DNA from: Bradyrhizobium diazoefficiens
GTDB taxonomy: Bacteria > Pseudomonadota > Alphaproteobacteria > Rhizobiales > Xanthobacteraceae
Direction of reading: 5' to 3'
DNA length: 64,000 bases
NCBI RefSeq assembly: GCF_018129965.1
Contig: NZ_JAFCKW010000028.1
Coordinates: 18,956-82,955 of the forward strand
Part shown: piece after piece, positions 35,947-44,329 of the stretch
How the letters are laid out: the number at the start of each line of letters is the position of its first letter
Position numbering within the stretch: position 1 is the first letter of the stretch
Program-made: the position numbers and the translations under genes
Notes under the pieces: generated by a model
What the model saw: the letters and a program-made list of their open reading frames with translations, nothing else
Told to the model about the DNA's origin: nothing
The model's database searches: none

Positions 35947-36813
35947 TTACCGTTTCCACACCATATCCTTCGCCGCGATCAGGCCGCCGCCGGCGATCAG
36001 GATCGCGGCGATGGCGATATTGGCGCTGGCCTTGGCAAAACCCGCGGCGATGAGGAAGCCGGTCGACAGCAGCGGCGTCACATAGGAGGCGGCGCCGAGA
36101 ACGCGGATATCACCGCGCTTCATGCCGATGTCCCAGGCGTAGAAGGCGGCGCCGACGGGGCCAATGCCGAGCGCGACCACCGCGAGCCATTGCAAGGACG
36201 TCTCCGGCCACACCGTGGTTTCGAGCAAGCCATGCATCAGCGTCGCAAGCGCCGCGGTGACGAGGCAAAAGCCTGCGACCGCATCGGTTGGCACCGCCTT
36301 CAATCGCCGCGACAGCACCGAATAGATCGCCCAGACGAAGGCGGCGATGAAGGCCGCGATCAACCCCGGCACCGTTCCCGGCGCGAAGCCGCTGGTGTTG
36401 CCGGCGAACAGCAGCACGGTGCCGACGAGGCCGAGTACGGCGCCGATAATGTGATGCGCGGCAAGACGTTCGCCCGGCAGGAACGACGAGAACAGCACGA
36501 TCAACAGCGGCCAGAGATAGTTGAGCAGACCGGCTTCGGCCGGCGGCGCGAACCGCAGCGCGAGGAAATACAGCGCGTGATAGCCGAACAGGCCGCCGAC
36601 GCCGACTGCCCAGACGACGAGCGGTTGACGCAGGCTGTTCGCCGCTTCGCCGCGACCGATCCAGGTGAGGAGGCCGACGAGACCGCCGATCGCGAAGGTC
36701 ATCGCGGCGAGTTGGAACGCGGGGATCTTTCCGGTCGCCACCGTCATCACCGACAGCAACGACCACATCAGGATGACGGTCAATCCGATCAGCGTCGCGG
36801 TGCGGGGAGTCAT
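35947..36813 (-). CDS. DMT family exporter (EamA, YddG-like)
   Basis: The 288-residue membrane protein has ten predicted spans in two EamA halves. Residues such as FGYHALYFLALRFAPPAEAG, LLNYLWPLLIVLFSSFLPGE and AFYAWDIGMKRGDIRVLGAA are characteristic of the YddG-type aromatic amino acid exporter group. Substrate and direction are inference. It is convergent with the flavin reductase gene, and a family A repeat lies just upstream of its start. Confidence 0.88.
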   Translation of the reverse strand: MTPRTATLIGLTVILMWSLLSVMTVATGKIPAFQLAAMTFAIGGLVGLLTWIGRGEAANSLRQPLVVWAVGVGGLFGYHALYFLALRFAPPAEAGLLNYLWPLLIVLFSSFLPGERLAAHHIIGAVLGLVGTVLLFAGNTSGFAPGTVPGLIAAFIAAFVWAIYSVLSRRLKAVPTDAVAGFCLVTAALATLMHGLLETTVWPETSLQWLAVVALGIGPVGAAFYAWDIGMKRGDIRVLGAASYVTPLLSTGFLIAAGFAKASANIAIAAILIAGGGLIAAKDMVWKR

Positions 36814-36826
36814 CAGCTACTACTTC

Positions 36827-36918
36827 CGTCATGGCCGGGCTTGTCCTGGCCATCCACGCTGCTCCGTGGCTCGGCTGTTGTAAGGCCGTGGATGCCCGGG
36901 ACAAGCCCGGGCATGACG
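36827..36918. repeat. Dispersed palindromic repeat, family A (inverted orientation)
   Basis: The element begins CCGTCATGGCCGGGCTTGTC and ends GGGCATGACG, so compared with the 3411 copy it is in the opposite orientation. The arms CATCCACG and CGTGGATG pair. It separates the transporter start from the end of phbB, so it lies within a promoter-side interval here, not between two gene ends. Confidence 0.85.
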
Positions 36919-36955
36919 AGAAGTTGGCTTTAGAGCCGCGCGTGATGCGATCGCA

Positions 36956-37681
36956 TCACACCATGTACTGACCGCCGTTGACGCTCAGCGTCGAGCCGGT
37001 GATGGCGCCGGCCTCGTCGGCGGCGAGGAACACCACCGCGCGCGCGATTTCCTCGGGCTCGCCGAGACGGCCGATCGGGATCAGCGGCAGGATGGCCTTT
37101 TCCAGCACGTCCTTCGGCACCGCCTGCACCATCTCGGTGTTGATATAGCCCGGGCAGATCGCGTTCACGGTGACGCCGGCCTTGGCGTTTTCCAATGCCA
37201 GCGCCTTGGTGAAGCCGATCTCGCCGGCCTTGGCGGCCGAGTAGTTCACCTGGCCGAACTGGCCCTTCTGTCCGTTGATCGAGGAGATGTTGATGATGCG
37301 GCCGAACTTGCGTCCCCGCATGCCTTCGATGACCTGGCGCGACATGTTGAACAGCGAGCCGAGATTGGTGCCGATCACGGCGTTCCACTGCTCGGGACTC
37401 ATCTTGTGGAAGGCGCCGTCCTTGGTGATGCCGGCGTTGTTGACGAGCACGTCGACCGGACCGACCTCGGCCTCGACCTTCTTCACGCCCTCGACGCAGG
37501 CATCGAAACTGCTGACGTCCCATTTGTAGACGGCAATGCCGGTCTCGGCCTTGAACTTCTCCGCCGCCGCATCGTTGCCGGCATAGCTCGCCGCGACCTT
37601 GTAGCCGGACGCCTTCAACGCCCTGCTGATCGCAGCTCCGATGCCCCGCGTACCACCCGTCACCAATGCAACACGTGCCAT
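36956..37681 (-). CDS. phbB: Acetoacetyl-CoA reductase
   Basis: This 241-residue short-chain dehydrogenase reduces acetoacetyl-CoA to (R)-3-hydroxybutyryl-CoA with NADPH, the second step of PHB synthesis. The nucleotide loop is TGGTRGIG, and the catalytic Ser134 (NISSINGQKGQFGQ), Tyr147 and Lys151 (YSAAK) are in place. These blocks are typical of PhaB rather than FabG. phbA lies upstream on the same strand, but an intrinsic terminator (37769-37799) stands between, so phbB probably also has its own promoter. Confidence 0.94.
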   Translation of the reverse strand: MARVALVTGGTRGIGAAISRALKASGYKVAASYAGNDAAAEKFKAETGIAVYKWDVSSFDACVEGVKKVEAEVGPVDVLVNNAGITKDGAFHKMSPEQWNAVIGTNLGSLFNMSRQVIEGMRGRKFGRIINISSINGQKGQFGQVNYSAAKAGEIGFTKALALENAKAGVTVNAICPGYINTEMVQAVPKDVLEKAILPLIPIGRLGEPEEIARAVVFLAADEAGAITGSTLSVNGGQYMV

Positions 37682-37768
37682 TTCGCATTCCTTCCCTTGG
37701 ACTCGTCGGACGTTTCTGAGTGTCGTTTTTAGCTGCGGATTATGGGGGACGTTTGACGGACATCAAGA

Positions 37769-37799
37769 ACAAAACGCCCGGCATCGAGCCGGGCGTTTC
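37769..37799 (-). terminator. Rho-independent terminator after phbA
   Basis: On the minus strand AAACGCCCGGC pairs with GCCGGGCGTTT around a five-base loop (37772-37798) and is followed by TTGTTCTTG. The stem is perfect with an A run on one side and a T run on the other, so it could also work in the other direction. It separates phbA from phbB. Confidence 0.88.
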
Positions 37800-37909
37800 T
37801 CTTTAGTCGAGGCTGGCACGGTTGCGAAGAATATTTGATTTGCAACCGCCGCCTTTTTAATCGCGTGCGACGCACGCACTGCTGTGTGCAGCGCACGCGT
37901 CAATGTTGT

Positions 37910-39088
37910 TCAGTCGCGCGCCAGACACATGGCGATACCCATGCCGCCGCCGATGCACAGCGTAGCGAGGCCCTTCTTGGCATCGCGCTTCTGCATCTCG
38001 TGCAGCAAGGTCACCAGCACGCGCGCACCGGAGGCGCCGACCGGATGGCCGATCGCGATCGCGCCGCCGTTGACATTGACCTTGGCGGTGTCCCAGCCGA
38101 GATCCTTGTTGACGGCGCAGGCCTGTGCCGCGAAGGCCTCGTTGGCCTCGATCAGGTCGAGATCGCCGACGTTCCAGCCGGCCTTCTTCAGCGCGGCGCG
38201 CGAGGCCGGGATCGGGCCCGATCCCATGATCTTCGGATCGACGCCGGCCTGTGCCCACGACACGATTCGCGCGAGCGGCTTCTTGCCTTCCTTGGCGGCC
38301 TGTTTGGCGGTCATCAGCACCACGGCGGCGGCACCGTCATTGATGCCCGAGGCCGAGCCGGCCGTGACGGTGCCTTCCTTTTCGAAGGCGGGCTTCAGCT
38401 TCGCCATCGCCTCGAGCGTGGCGCCATGGCGCGGATATTCATCGGCGCTGACGACGATGTCGCCCTTGCGGGTCTTGATGGTGACGGGGACGATCTCGTC
38501 GTTGAACTTGCCGGCTTTCTGCGCGGCCTCGGCCTTCTGCTGTGAGGCGACTGCGAACTCGTCCTGCTGGGCGCGGGTGATCTGCCATTGCCGGGCGACG
38601 TTCTCGGCGGTGTTGCCCATGTGATAGCCGTTGAAGGCATCCCACAGCCCGTCCTTGATCATGGTGTCGACGAACTCGACCGCGCCCATCTTGACGCCGC
38701 CGCGCAGATACTGGGCGTGCGGGGCCATGCTCATGGATTCCTGGCCGCCGGCCACCACGATCTCGGAATCGCCGTTGAGCAGCGCCTGGTAGCCGAGCGC
38801 GACCGTGCGCAGGCCGGAGCCGCAAAGCTGGTTGACGCCCCAGGCCGGGCTCTCCACCGGAATGCCGGCGCCGATCGAGGCCTGTCGCGCCGGGTTCTGG
38901 CCTTGAGCGGCGGTCAGGATCTGGCCCATGATGACTTCCGAGACCCGGCCGGGCTCGATGCCGCCACGCTCCAGCGCGGCCTTGATGGCGATGGCGCCGA
39001 GATCGTGGGCGGGAAGGGTCGCGAACGCTCCGTTGAAGCTTCCGACCGGGGTGCGGGCGGCGCTGACGATGACGACATCGTCTGACAT
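37910..39088 (-). CDS. phbA: Acetyl-CoA acetyltransferase (beta-ketothiolase)
   Basis: This 392-residue thiolase joins two acetyl-CoA to acetoacetyl-CoA at the start of PHB synthesis. The nucleophile is Cys89 in NQLCGSGLRTV. The active-site histidine lies in GGAIAIGHPVGASGAR and the second cysteine in LCIGGGMGIAM. CAGGAG sits six bases before the ATG at 39088 and touches the earlier ATG at 39094, so 39088 is preferred. It is divergent from phaR, the PHB regulator, with 303 bases between. Confidence 0.96.
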   Translation of the reverse strand: MSDDVVIVSAARTPVGSFNGAFATLPAHDLGAIAIKAALERGGIEPGRVSEVIMGQILTAAQGQNPARQASIGAGIPVESPAWGVNQLCGSGLRTVALGYQALLNGDSEIVVAGGQESMSMAPHAQYLRGGVKMGAVEFVDTMIKDGLWDAFNGYHMGNTAENVARQWQITRAQQDEFAVASQQKAEAAQKAGKFNDEIVPVTIKTRKGDIVVSADEYPRHGATLEAMAKLKPAFEKEGTVTAGSASGINDGAAAVVLMTAKQAAKEGKKPLARIVSWAQAGVDPKIMGSGPIPASRAALKKAGWNVGDLDLIEANEAFAAQACAVNKDLGWDTAKVNVNGGAIAIGHPVGASGARVLVTLLHEMQKRDAKKGLATLCIGGGMGIAMCLARD

Positions 39089-39168
39089 GGGCATCTCCTG
39101 AGGTTGAATGGGGTAGACGGGGCTGGGGAAACGGCTCGCCAGTCTCGGACGGCATCCTGTTAACGTCG

Positions 39169-39348
39169 TTGCGGCATGTCAATTGGCGGGTGACCGAATT
39201 CATGCCGCAGCGCATTCAAAATAGCGTTCTTGGCGATTTCGCAAGCACGTTTTTGCTGTGCAATTAACCGTGGCGCACAAAACGGTAGCGTGAGCCCTTT
39301 GAAAATGCTTATTTTGTTGCGTTGCGTACTCTTCCCGCCCTGCGGCAT
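39169..39348. promoter_or_regulatory. Repeated TGCGGCAT motifs and a TTGC-N3-GCAA dyad between phbA and phaR
   Basis: TTGCGGCATG (39169-39178), its inverted copy CATGCCGCAG (39201-39210) and CTGCGGCAT (39340-39348) form three related sites. TTGCTGTGCAA (39253-39263) is a short dyad, close to the TGC-N3-GCA type site reported for PhaR of Paracoccus. The location between a PHB gene and the PHB regulator suggests PhaR operators; this is inference. Confidence 0.45.
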
Positions 39349-39391
39349 TGCCCTGCAGGTTCCCGTTCTCCGCGTTTGCAAGTGAGAGCCC

Positions 39392-39991
39392 ATGGCGAAA
39401 TCAGACCAACCCACCACGATCAAGAAATACGCGAACCGCCGGCTCTATAACACCGGAACGAGCACCTATGTGACGCTGGAAGATCTCGCCACCATGGTCA
39501 AGGACGGCGAGGATTTTCTGGTCTACGACGCCAAGACCGGCGACGACATCACCCGCTCCGTGCTCGCCCAGATCATCTTCGAGCAGGAGAACAAGGCCGG
39601 GCAGAACCTGCTGCCCACGACTTTCCTGCGCCAGCTGATCCGCTTCTACGGCGACAGCATGCAGATGGTAGTGCCGAAATATCTGGAGCAGGCCATCGCG
39701 TCGCTCACCCAGGAGCAGGAAAAGTTCCGCAAGCAGATCGCCACCTCGCTGTCCGGAACGCCGTTTGCGCCGCTCGAAGAACAGGTCCGCCGCAACATGG
39801 AGCTGTTCCAGCAGACCTTCTCGATGTTCAAGCCGTTCGTCCCGACCGCGGGCCGTCCGGCTACTGCGACCACCGAGCCCGAGCCCGACGCTGGCGCTGA
39901 GCCGGCCAAGGACACCAACATCGACGATCTGCGTCAGCAGATGAAGGACATGCAGGAACGCCTCGAGAAGATGTCGAAGAAGGACGAGTAG
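39392..39991 (+). CDS. phaR: Polyhydroxyalkanoate synthesis repressor PhaR
   Basis: The 199-residue regulator senses PHB granules and controls phasin and PHB synthesis genes; it is also called AniA in rhizobia, where it affects carbon flow and exopolysaccharide. The N-terminal DNA-binding part TIKKYANRRLYNTGTSTYVT with LEDLATMVKDGEDF is highly conserved, and LAQIIFEQENKAGQNLLP with FLRQLIRFYGDSMQ forms the PHB-accumulation regulatory repeat. The C-terminus is a charged coiled coil (DDLRQQMKDMQERLEKMSKK). It is divergent from phbA. Confidence 0.95.
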   Translation: MAKSDQPTTIKKYANRRLYNTGTSTYVTLEDLATMVKDGEDFLVYDAKTGDDITRSVLAQIIFEQENKAGQNLLPTTFLRQLIRFYGDSMQMVVPKYLEQAIASLTQEQEKFRKQIATSLSGTPFAPLEEQVRRNMELFQQTFSMFKPFVPTAGRPATATTEPEPDAGAEPAKDTNIDDLRQQMKDMQERLEKMSKKDE

Positions 39992-40048
39992 GTCCTTCCA
40001 TCAAGCCGCGGGCGCGCCCTCGGCTCTCCTGCCCGACGATCACCACCA

Positions 40049-40154
40049 TCATTGCGAGCGTAGCGACTTGTCCGCCGAAGCTTTGGCGAAGGCGGACGCA
40101 ATCCAGAATCCCTCAGCAGAGGTCGGCTGGATTTTTTCGCTGCGCTGGCAATGA
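40049..40154. repeat. Dispersed inverted repeat, family E (TCATTGCGAGCGTAGCG type)
   Basis: TCATTGCGAGCGTAGCG at the left and CGCTGCGCTGGCAATGA at the right are inverted copies with few mismatches, and GCAATCCAGAATCCC and TGGATTTTTTCGC form an inner pair. About 106 bases. It lies between phaR and the convergent aminotransferase gene and codes for nothing. Confidence 0.8.
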
Positions 40155-40171
40155 CGGAGAAATCGAGGCGT

Positions 40172-41059
40172 CTACGCCGCCAGCTTCACCGCATGCGCAA
40201 ACTCCCAATAGAGCTTGCGCGCCCTGGTGTAGAACGGACCCGGCTTCAGCTCGCGGTCATCGATGCGGATCACCGGTGCGACCTTGGCAAAGTTTCCGGT
40301 CGAGAAAATCTCGTCGGCGGCGACGAAGTCCGCATAGCGCAGCGACGTCTCCACCACGGTGACGCCATCGCCGCGCAGCAGGCTGATGACGCGCTGGCGC
40401 GTGATGCCGTTGAGGAAGGTACCGTTCGCCACGGGTGTGAAGACCACGTCGTCCTTCGCCATGAACACGTTTGAATTGCCGAACTCCGCGACATTGCCGA
40501 GCATGTCCAGCATCGGCGCATTGTTGAAGCCGCGCGAGGCCGCTTCGGCCAGCGCGCGCGAATTATTCGGATAGAGGCAGGCCGCCTTGGCTTCGACCGG
40601 CGCGCATTCGGCGGTAGGCCTGCGGAACGGCGACAGCGTGATGGCGTTGCCGACCGGCTTCGGCATCGGCGCCTCGTAGATGCAAAGGCACCAATTGGTC
40701 GTCTCCGGATCAAACAGCACCCCGCCGCCCGCCCCGTTCTGCGCCCAGTACATCGGACGGACATAGAGCTCGGCATTCGCCGCAAAGCGCGCGATGCCTT
40801 CGTTCGCGAGCGTCAGCCAGGTGCCGGCATCGACCACCGGCTTCAGGCCGAAATTGATCGCCGATTGATTGGCGCGGGCAACGTGACGGTCGAGATCGGG
40901 CGCGACACCTTCGAATGCGCGCGCACCGTCGAACACGACCGAGCCGAGCCAGGCCGCATGCGTGCGCGGCCCCATGATCGGCACGTTGCCGTCGTGCCAT
41001 TTCCCCTCGAAGAAGGTCCAGCTCGGCGAATATGCGATGGGTTTTGCGATGTTGGCCAT
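40172..41059 (-). CDS. Branched-chain amino acid aminotransferase (class IV)
   Basis: The 295-residue PLP enzyme exchanges amino groups between glutamate and branched-chain keto acids. The fold-type IV marks are FFEGKWHDGNVPIMGPRTHA, GARAFEGV, RPMYWAQNG, the PLP-lysine region EAKAACLYPNNSRALAEA, DMLGNVAEFGNSNVF and NGITRQRVISLL. D-amino acid transaminases have a similar fold, but the arrangement fits IlvE. AAGGGG lies nine bases before ATG 41059 and directly abuts the alternative ATG at 41068, so 41059 is chosen. Confidence 0.9.
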   Translation of the reverse strand: MANIAKPIAYSPSWTFFEGKWHDGNVPIMGPRTHAAWLGSVVFDGARAFEGVAPDLDRHVARANQSAINFGLKPVVDAGTWLTLANEGIARFAANAELYVRPMYWAQNGAGGGVLFDPETTNWCLCIYEAPMPKPVGNAITLSPFRRPTAECAPVEAKAACLYPNNSRALAEAASRGFNNAPMLDMLGNVAEFGNSNVFMAKDDVVFTPVANGTFLNGITRQRVISLLRGDGVTVVETSLRYADFVAADEIFSTGNFAKVAPVIRIDDRELKPGPFYTRARKLYWEFAHAVKLAA

Positions 41060-41133
41060 GAGTGACATCCCCTTGGGACACATCCGGGCACTATTGTCCG
41101 AATCTCTAAAGGATTTGCTGCAGCGGCTGGGCA

Positions 41134-41332
41134 CTCTCCCTTGTAGGCATGGCGATCGCATATGGATTTTAGGGGGATCGCGGGCTTGCTCCCGCCTCTC
41201 CCGCTTGCTTGCGGGAGAGGCCGACGCGCCCGGCGATGCGAAGCATCGTCCGCGCACGCGGGGGAGGGAGCTCACTGCCGATGCCGCCACACCGTGGACA
41301 CCATATGCGATCACCCTGCTCTCCAGGGGAGG
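41134..41332. repeat. Composite nested palindrome with a family D core
   Basis: GATCGCATATGG (41154-41165) and CCATATGCGATC (41301-41312) are exact inverted copies, extended with mismatches by CTCTCCC on the left and CCAGGGGAGG on the right. Inside is a family D unit: CCTCTCCCGC, GCGGGAGAGG and GCGAAGCATCGTCC, as at 32999-33070. The whole is about 199 bases, gene-free, and looks like one repeat inserted in another. It fills most of the interval between the aminotransferase start and the esterase. Confidence 0.8.
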
Positions 41333-41381
41333 ATAAGACTTCGCAAATCGGCTATCATGCGTGGACCTCACGGAGTCCCGC

Positions 41382-42317
41382 ATGCCGCTCGATCCGCTCG
41401 CAAAGCGTTTGTTGACCATGATGGCTGCGGCCGGGCCGGCCGCGCGGATCCGGCCGAGCGTGGAGGCGCGGCGGCAGTCGCTCGCCAAGCTGATGCAGTT
41501 CGTGCGCGCCGATGCCCCGGACGTGACGGCGTCCGACGGCATGCTGCCCGGCCCCGGCGGCGAGCTGCCCTATCGGCTCTACTCTCCTGCGAGTGCGGGT
41601 GATCGAGCACCGGGTTTCGTGTTTTTTCATGGCGGTGGTCTCGTTGCCGGCAGTATCGCCACGCACGACCGGATCGCCGCGGCACTGGCGCATGCGACTG
41701 GCTGCCGCCTCGTCTCGGTCGAGTACCGGCTCGCGCCCGAGCACAAATTCCCGGCCGCCGCCGACGACGCGATCGCCGCCACCGAATGGGTGGCGCGGCA
41801 GGCGTCCTCGCTCGGCATCGATGCCGGGCGTCTGGTGGTGGGCGGCGATTCCGCCGGCGCCACGCTCGCCGCGATCGTGTGCCAGGAGGCCGCGCAGAGC
41901 GCCGGGCTCTCCATCGTCGCGCAATGCCTGATCTGCCCGGTCCTGGACTTCGCGGAGACTTCGCCCTCGCGCGAGGCGTTCGCCGAGGGCCATCTGATCG
42001 ATCGCCTCACCATCGAAGCCGACCTTGCCGATTATCTCCCTGACGGCGTCGATACCGCCGATCCACGCATCTCGCCGCTGCGCGCGACCCGGCTTGCCGG
42101 CTTGCCGGCCGCGATCATCCATACCGCCGAATTCGATCCGATGCGCGATGAAGGCAATGCCTATGCCCGCAAGCTGCTCGCCGCGGGCGTCGCGGTCGAG
42201 CACGTCTGCCACGACGGCATGGTGCACAATTTCCACGCCATGGGTGCGATCCTGCCGCAGGCGCAATTCGTGCTGTCGCAAATCGGCGAGCAGGTCCGGC
42301 GCGCGATGGAGATGTGA
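41382..42317 (+). CDS. Alpha/beta hydrolase, HSL-type esterase
   Basis: The 311-residue protein has the hormone-sensitive-lipase layout: oxyanion motif HGGGLVAGS, YRLAPEHKFPAAADDA, the nucleophile elbow GGDSAGATLA, the acid in HTAEFDPMRDEG and the histidine in GMVHNFHAM. It should cleave small esters in the cytoplasm; the natural substrate is unknown. A GTG 21 bases upstream is in frame, but the ATG at 41382 is the better start. No signal peptide is visible. Confidence 0.92.
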   Translation: MPLDPLAKRLLTMMAAAGPAARIRPSVEARRQSLAKLMQFVRADAPDVTASDGMLPGPGGELPYRLYSPASAGDRAPGFVFFHGGGLVAGSIATHDRIAAALAHATGCRLVSVEYRLAPEHKFPAAADDAIAATEWVARQASSLGIDAGRLVVGGDSAGATLAAIVCQEAAQSAGLSIVAQCLICPVLDFAETSPSREAFAEGHLIDRLTIEADLADYLPDGVDTADPRISPLRATRLAGLPAAIIHTAEFDPMRDEGNAYARKLLAAGVAVEHVCHDGMVHNFHAMGAILPQAQFVLSQIGEQVRRAMEM

Positions 42318-42326
42318 CAGCGGAAA

Positions 42327-42575
42327 TCAGACCCGCGCGTCGAGCACGGCCCGGGCTGCCGCGACATACTCCGGCCAATGCGCATTTGCATAACGCTCGG
42401 CCCGCCGCGCGCAATTGATGTCGGGTGCATGCGCGGCGGCGATCGTGCGCGCGAAACGCTCTTCGGCCACCGTCACGCCGAGCGGTGCGGGCAATGGCAC
42501 GGCGGCAGCCACGGCGGTCGGGGCAACAGCTAGACCGGCCAGACCGGTGAGGAGAATGCGGCGCGACGTGTTCAT
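42327..42575 (-). CDS. Small exported protein with possible Tat-type signal
   Basis: The 82-residue product begins MNTSRRILLTGLAGLAVAP, a twin-arginine-like signal (SRRILL) with a short hydrophobic core and AVAAA as a cleavage region. The mature part is about 55 residues with a single cysteine (DINCARRAERY) and matches nothing I recognise. It ends nine bases from the esterase stop (convergent). Coding composition is reasonable, but a spurious frame cannot be excluded. Confidence 0.55.
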   Translation of the reverse strand: MNTSRRILLTGLAGLAVAPTAVAAAVPLPAPLGVTVAEERFARTIAAAHAPDINCARRAERYANAHWPEYVAAARAVLDARV

Positions 42576-42769
42576 GGCTGCTGTCCTTCCAATATCCGGC
42601 CGGCACTCTGACCGGCGCGTGTGTCAGTGCAATCACGGCAGAGTAACGGTGCGCACCCGTGCCGTCCACCGGCCGCGGATAGCGCTTGACCGCACGAGCG
42701 ATCACGTTCCATCTAGCAATGGCTCCGCCACAGAATCGCCGCGCCCCGGATTGTCACGTGTCCCACAAC

Positions 42770-43654
42770 ATGCCATTGCACTTTCGGGCTTTACGCGCTG
42801 CCGCGATGGGAGGACTTTGTCTGGCCATGTCGGCAGGCGTCGCCTCTGCCGATGACGAGGCGTCGGCAAAATCGGCACTGCCGAATATCTATCTCGACCT
42901 CCGCACCACCTATGCGACGATCCCGGCGGGGACATTCGCGCTCGGTTTCGGCAATACATCGGTGTCAGCCGCGCTCGAAGCGCTGGCGTCGCGTAGAGGC
43001 ACGACGCTGCCGGGCGGCTTGCCGGCCGCAAAATCGATTGCCGTCGACCTGCCGCTGACGGTCGACGTCAGCGAGCGTGTCTCGCTCTATGGCGGCGTGT
43101 CCGGCTCGACGACCGACATCGGCAGCGGCTGGTCGACATTCGACGTCACCAGTTGGAACATCGGCGTCCAGGCCGATCTCTATCAGCAGAACGGCGGCAA
43201 GATCCCCACGATCACGCTGCAATCGACCCTGACCCAGTCGGTCCCCAACGATCAGGGCATGACGAACGCGTTCAACAACATCCTCGAATTCGACTACGCG
43301 CTGGACGAGGACGAGACGCGCGGCTGGCTTGCCGGCGTGCAATATACCTATACCGACATCGCCAGCCCGCTCGCCAGAATCAAGCCGAACGCCATCCTCT
43401 ATGCCGGCGGCTATTACCAATGGCCGAGCAACTGGAAAGTCACCGGGCGCCTCGGCATGCAGTCGTTCGGCGGCGCGCAGATCGCGGGCCGGACGCTGGC
43501 GGAGTCCTTCACCCAGCCGATCCTGCGGCTCGACCTCGACCGCATGGACGACAACGACAATCGCCTGTTCGGCATCACCGCGCAGATCGCGTGGATGCCG
43601 AAGCCGTCCTGTCAGCTAACGCTGCGCACGCCGCTCTATGCCGTGCGCAACTAG
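42770..43654 (+). CDS. Predicted outer-membrane beta-barrel protein, unknown function
   Basis: A 294-residue exported protein with signal peptide MPLHFRALRAAAMGGLCLAM followed by SAGVASA-DDE. The mature part has alternating short beta strands with aromatic ends, such as VSLYGGVSGSTTDIGSGWS, GWLAGVQYTYTDI, ILYAGGYYQW and GITAQIAWMP, which resembles a small barrel. I cannot name a family. An earlier in-frame start (42719) is possible but would put a charged stretch before the signal. Its stop TAG overlaps the opposite stop of the next gene within CTAG. Confidence 0.75.
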   Translation: MPLHFRALRAAAMGGLCLAMSAGVASADDEASAKSALPNIYLDLRTTYATIPAGTFALGFGNTSVSAALEALASRRGTTLPGGLPAAKSIAVDLPLTVDVSERVSLYGGVSGSTTDIGSGWSTFDVTSWNIGVQADLYQQNGGKIPTITLQSTLTQSVPNDQGMTNAFNNILEFDYALDEDETRGWLAGVQYTYTDIASPLARIKPNAILYAGGYYQWPSNWKVTGRLGMQSFGGAQIAGRTLAESFTQPILRLDLDRMDDNDNRLFGITAQIAWMPKPSCQLTLRTPLYAVRN

Positions 43655-44211
43655 TCCGGCACCGGCACGTCGAAGGTGTTGAGCGTGACCGAGACCATGC
43701 AATAGACGCCGACGAGATAGGACAGCTCGGCCGCGCCGTGCTCGCCGAACTCCTTCACTGCGGCCCGATAGGTCAGCTCCGGCAGCACGCCGCCGCTCAC
43801 CAGCGCGGATGCCATGTCGTAGGCGATCGCTTCCTGCCTGGTGAGATCGATCGGCCGCTGCCCCGCAACGATGGTCGCCAGCTTCTCGTCGGACAGGCCG
43901 CGCTGCTCGGCCACCAGCACGTGGGCATAGAGCTCGTAGCCGGAGCGGAAATGCGAGCCGGTGACGAGGATCGCAACCTCGCGCACCGGCGCCGGCAGCA
44001 GCGGGTTCGACGCGATCGCCTTGACCAGTTCCCACACCGGCTTGCCGAAACGCGGCTCGCGGATCCAGGGGTTCCAGGGCCCGAGCAGCGCCCCATCGTC
44101 GCGCATGTTCACAAAACCCTTAAAGTGGTCCGTGATGCCGGCTCGCATGTCGTCATAGAGCGGCTTCTGTTCGGCGCTCAGGTCTTTCGGATCGAGAATC
44201 GGAAGGCGCAC
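43651..44211 (-). CDS. Carboxymuconolactone decarboxylase family protein
   Basis: This 186-residue protein belongs to the CMD/AhpD-like helical family, with blocks LLGPWNPWIREPRFGKPVWE, REVAILVTGSHFRSGYELYA and HVLVAEQRGLSDEKLATIVA. The CxxC of AhpD peroxidase partners is absent; instead YELYAH matches decarboxylase-type members. The substrate is unknown. GAGGAG lies eight bases before a GTG at 44211, which I prefer to the start at 44268. The gene is on the same strand as, and downstream of, the Lrp regulator. Confidence 0.88.
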   Translation of the reverse strand: MRLPILDPKDLSAEQKPLYDDMRAGITDHFKGFVNMRDDGALLGPWNPWIREPRFGKPVWELVKAIASNPLLPAPVREVAILVTGSHFRSGYELYAHVLVAEQRGLSDEKLATIVAGQRPIDLTRQEAIAYDMASALVSGGVLPELTYRAAVKEFGEHGAAELSYLVGVYCMVSVTLNTFDVPVPD

Positions 44212-44329
44212 AGTGGAGTCTCCTCGTTGAGAAGGGACAAGGCTCGCTTGCGTGCGCACGCATGGCAAGTGAAGTTGCTGTGACGATCGTGCAATTCTGC
44301 AACCCGCATGAAGGCGTTCAAGTGACCGC

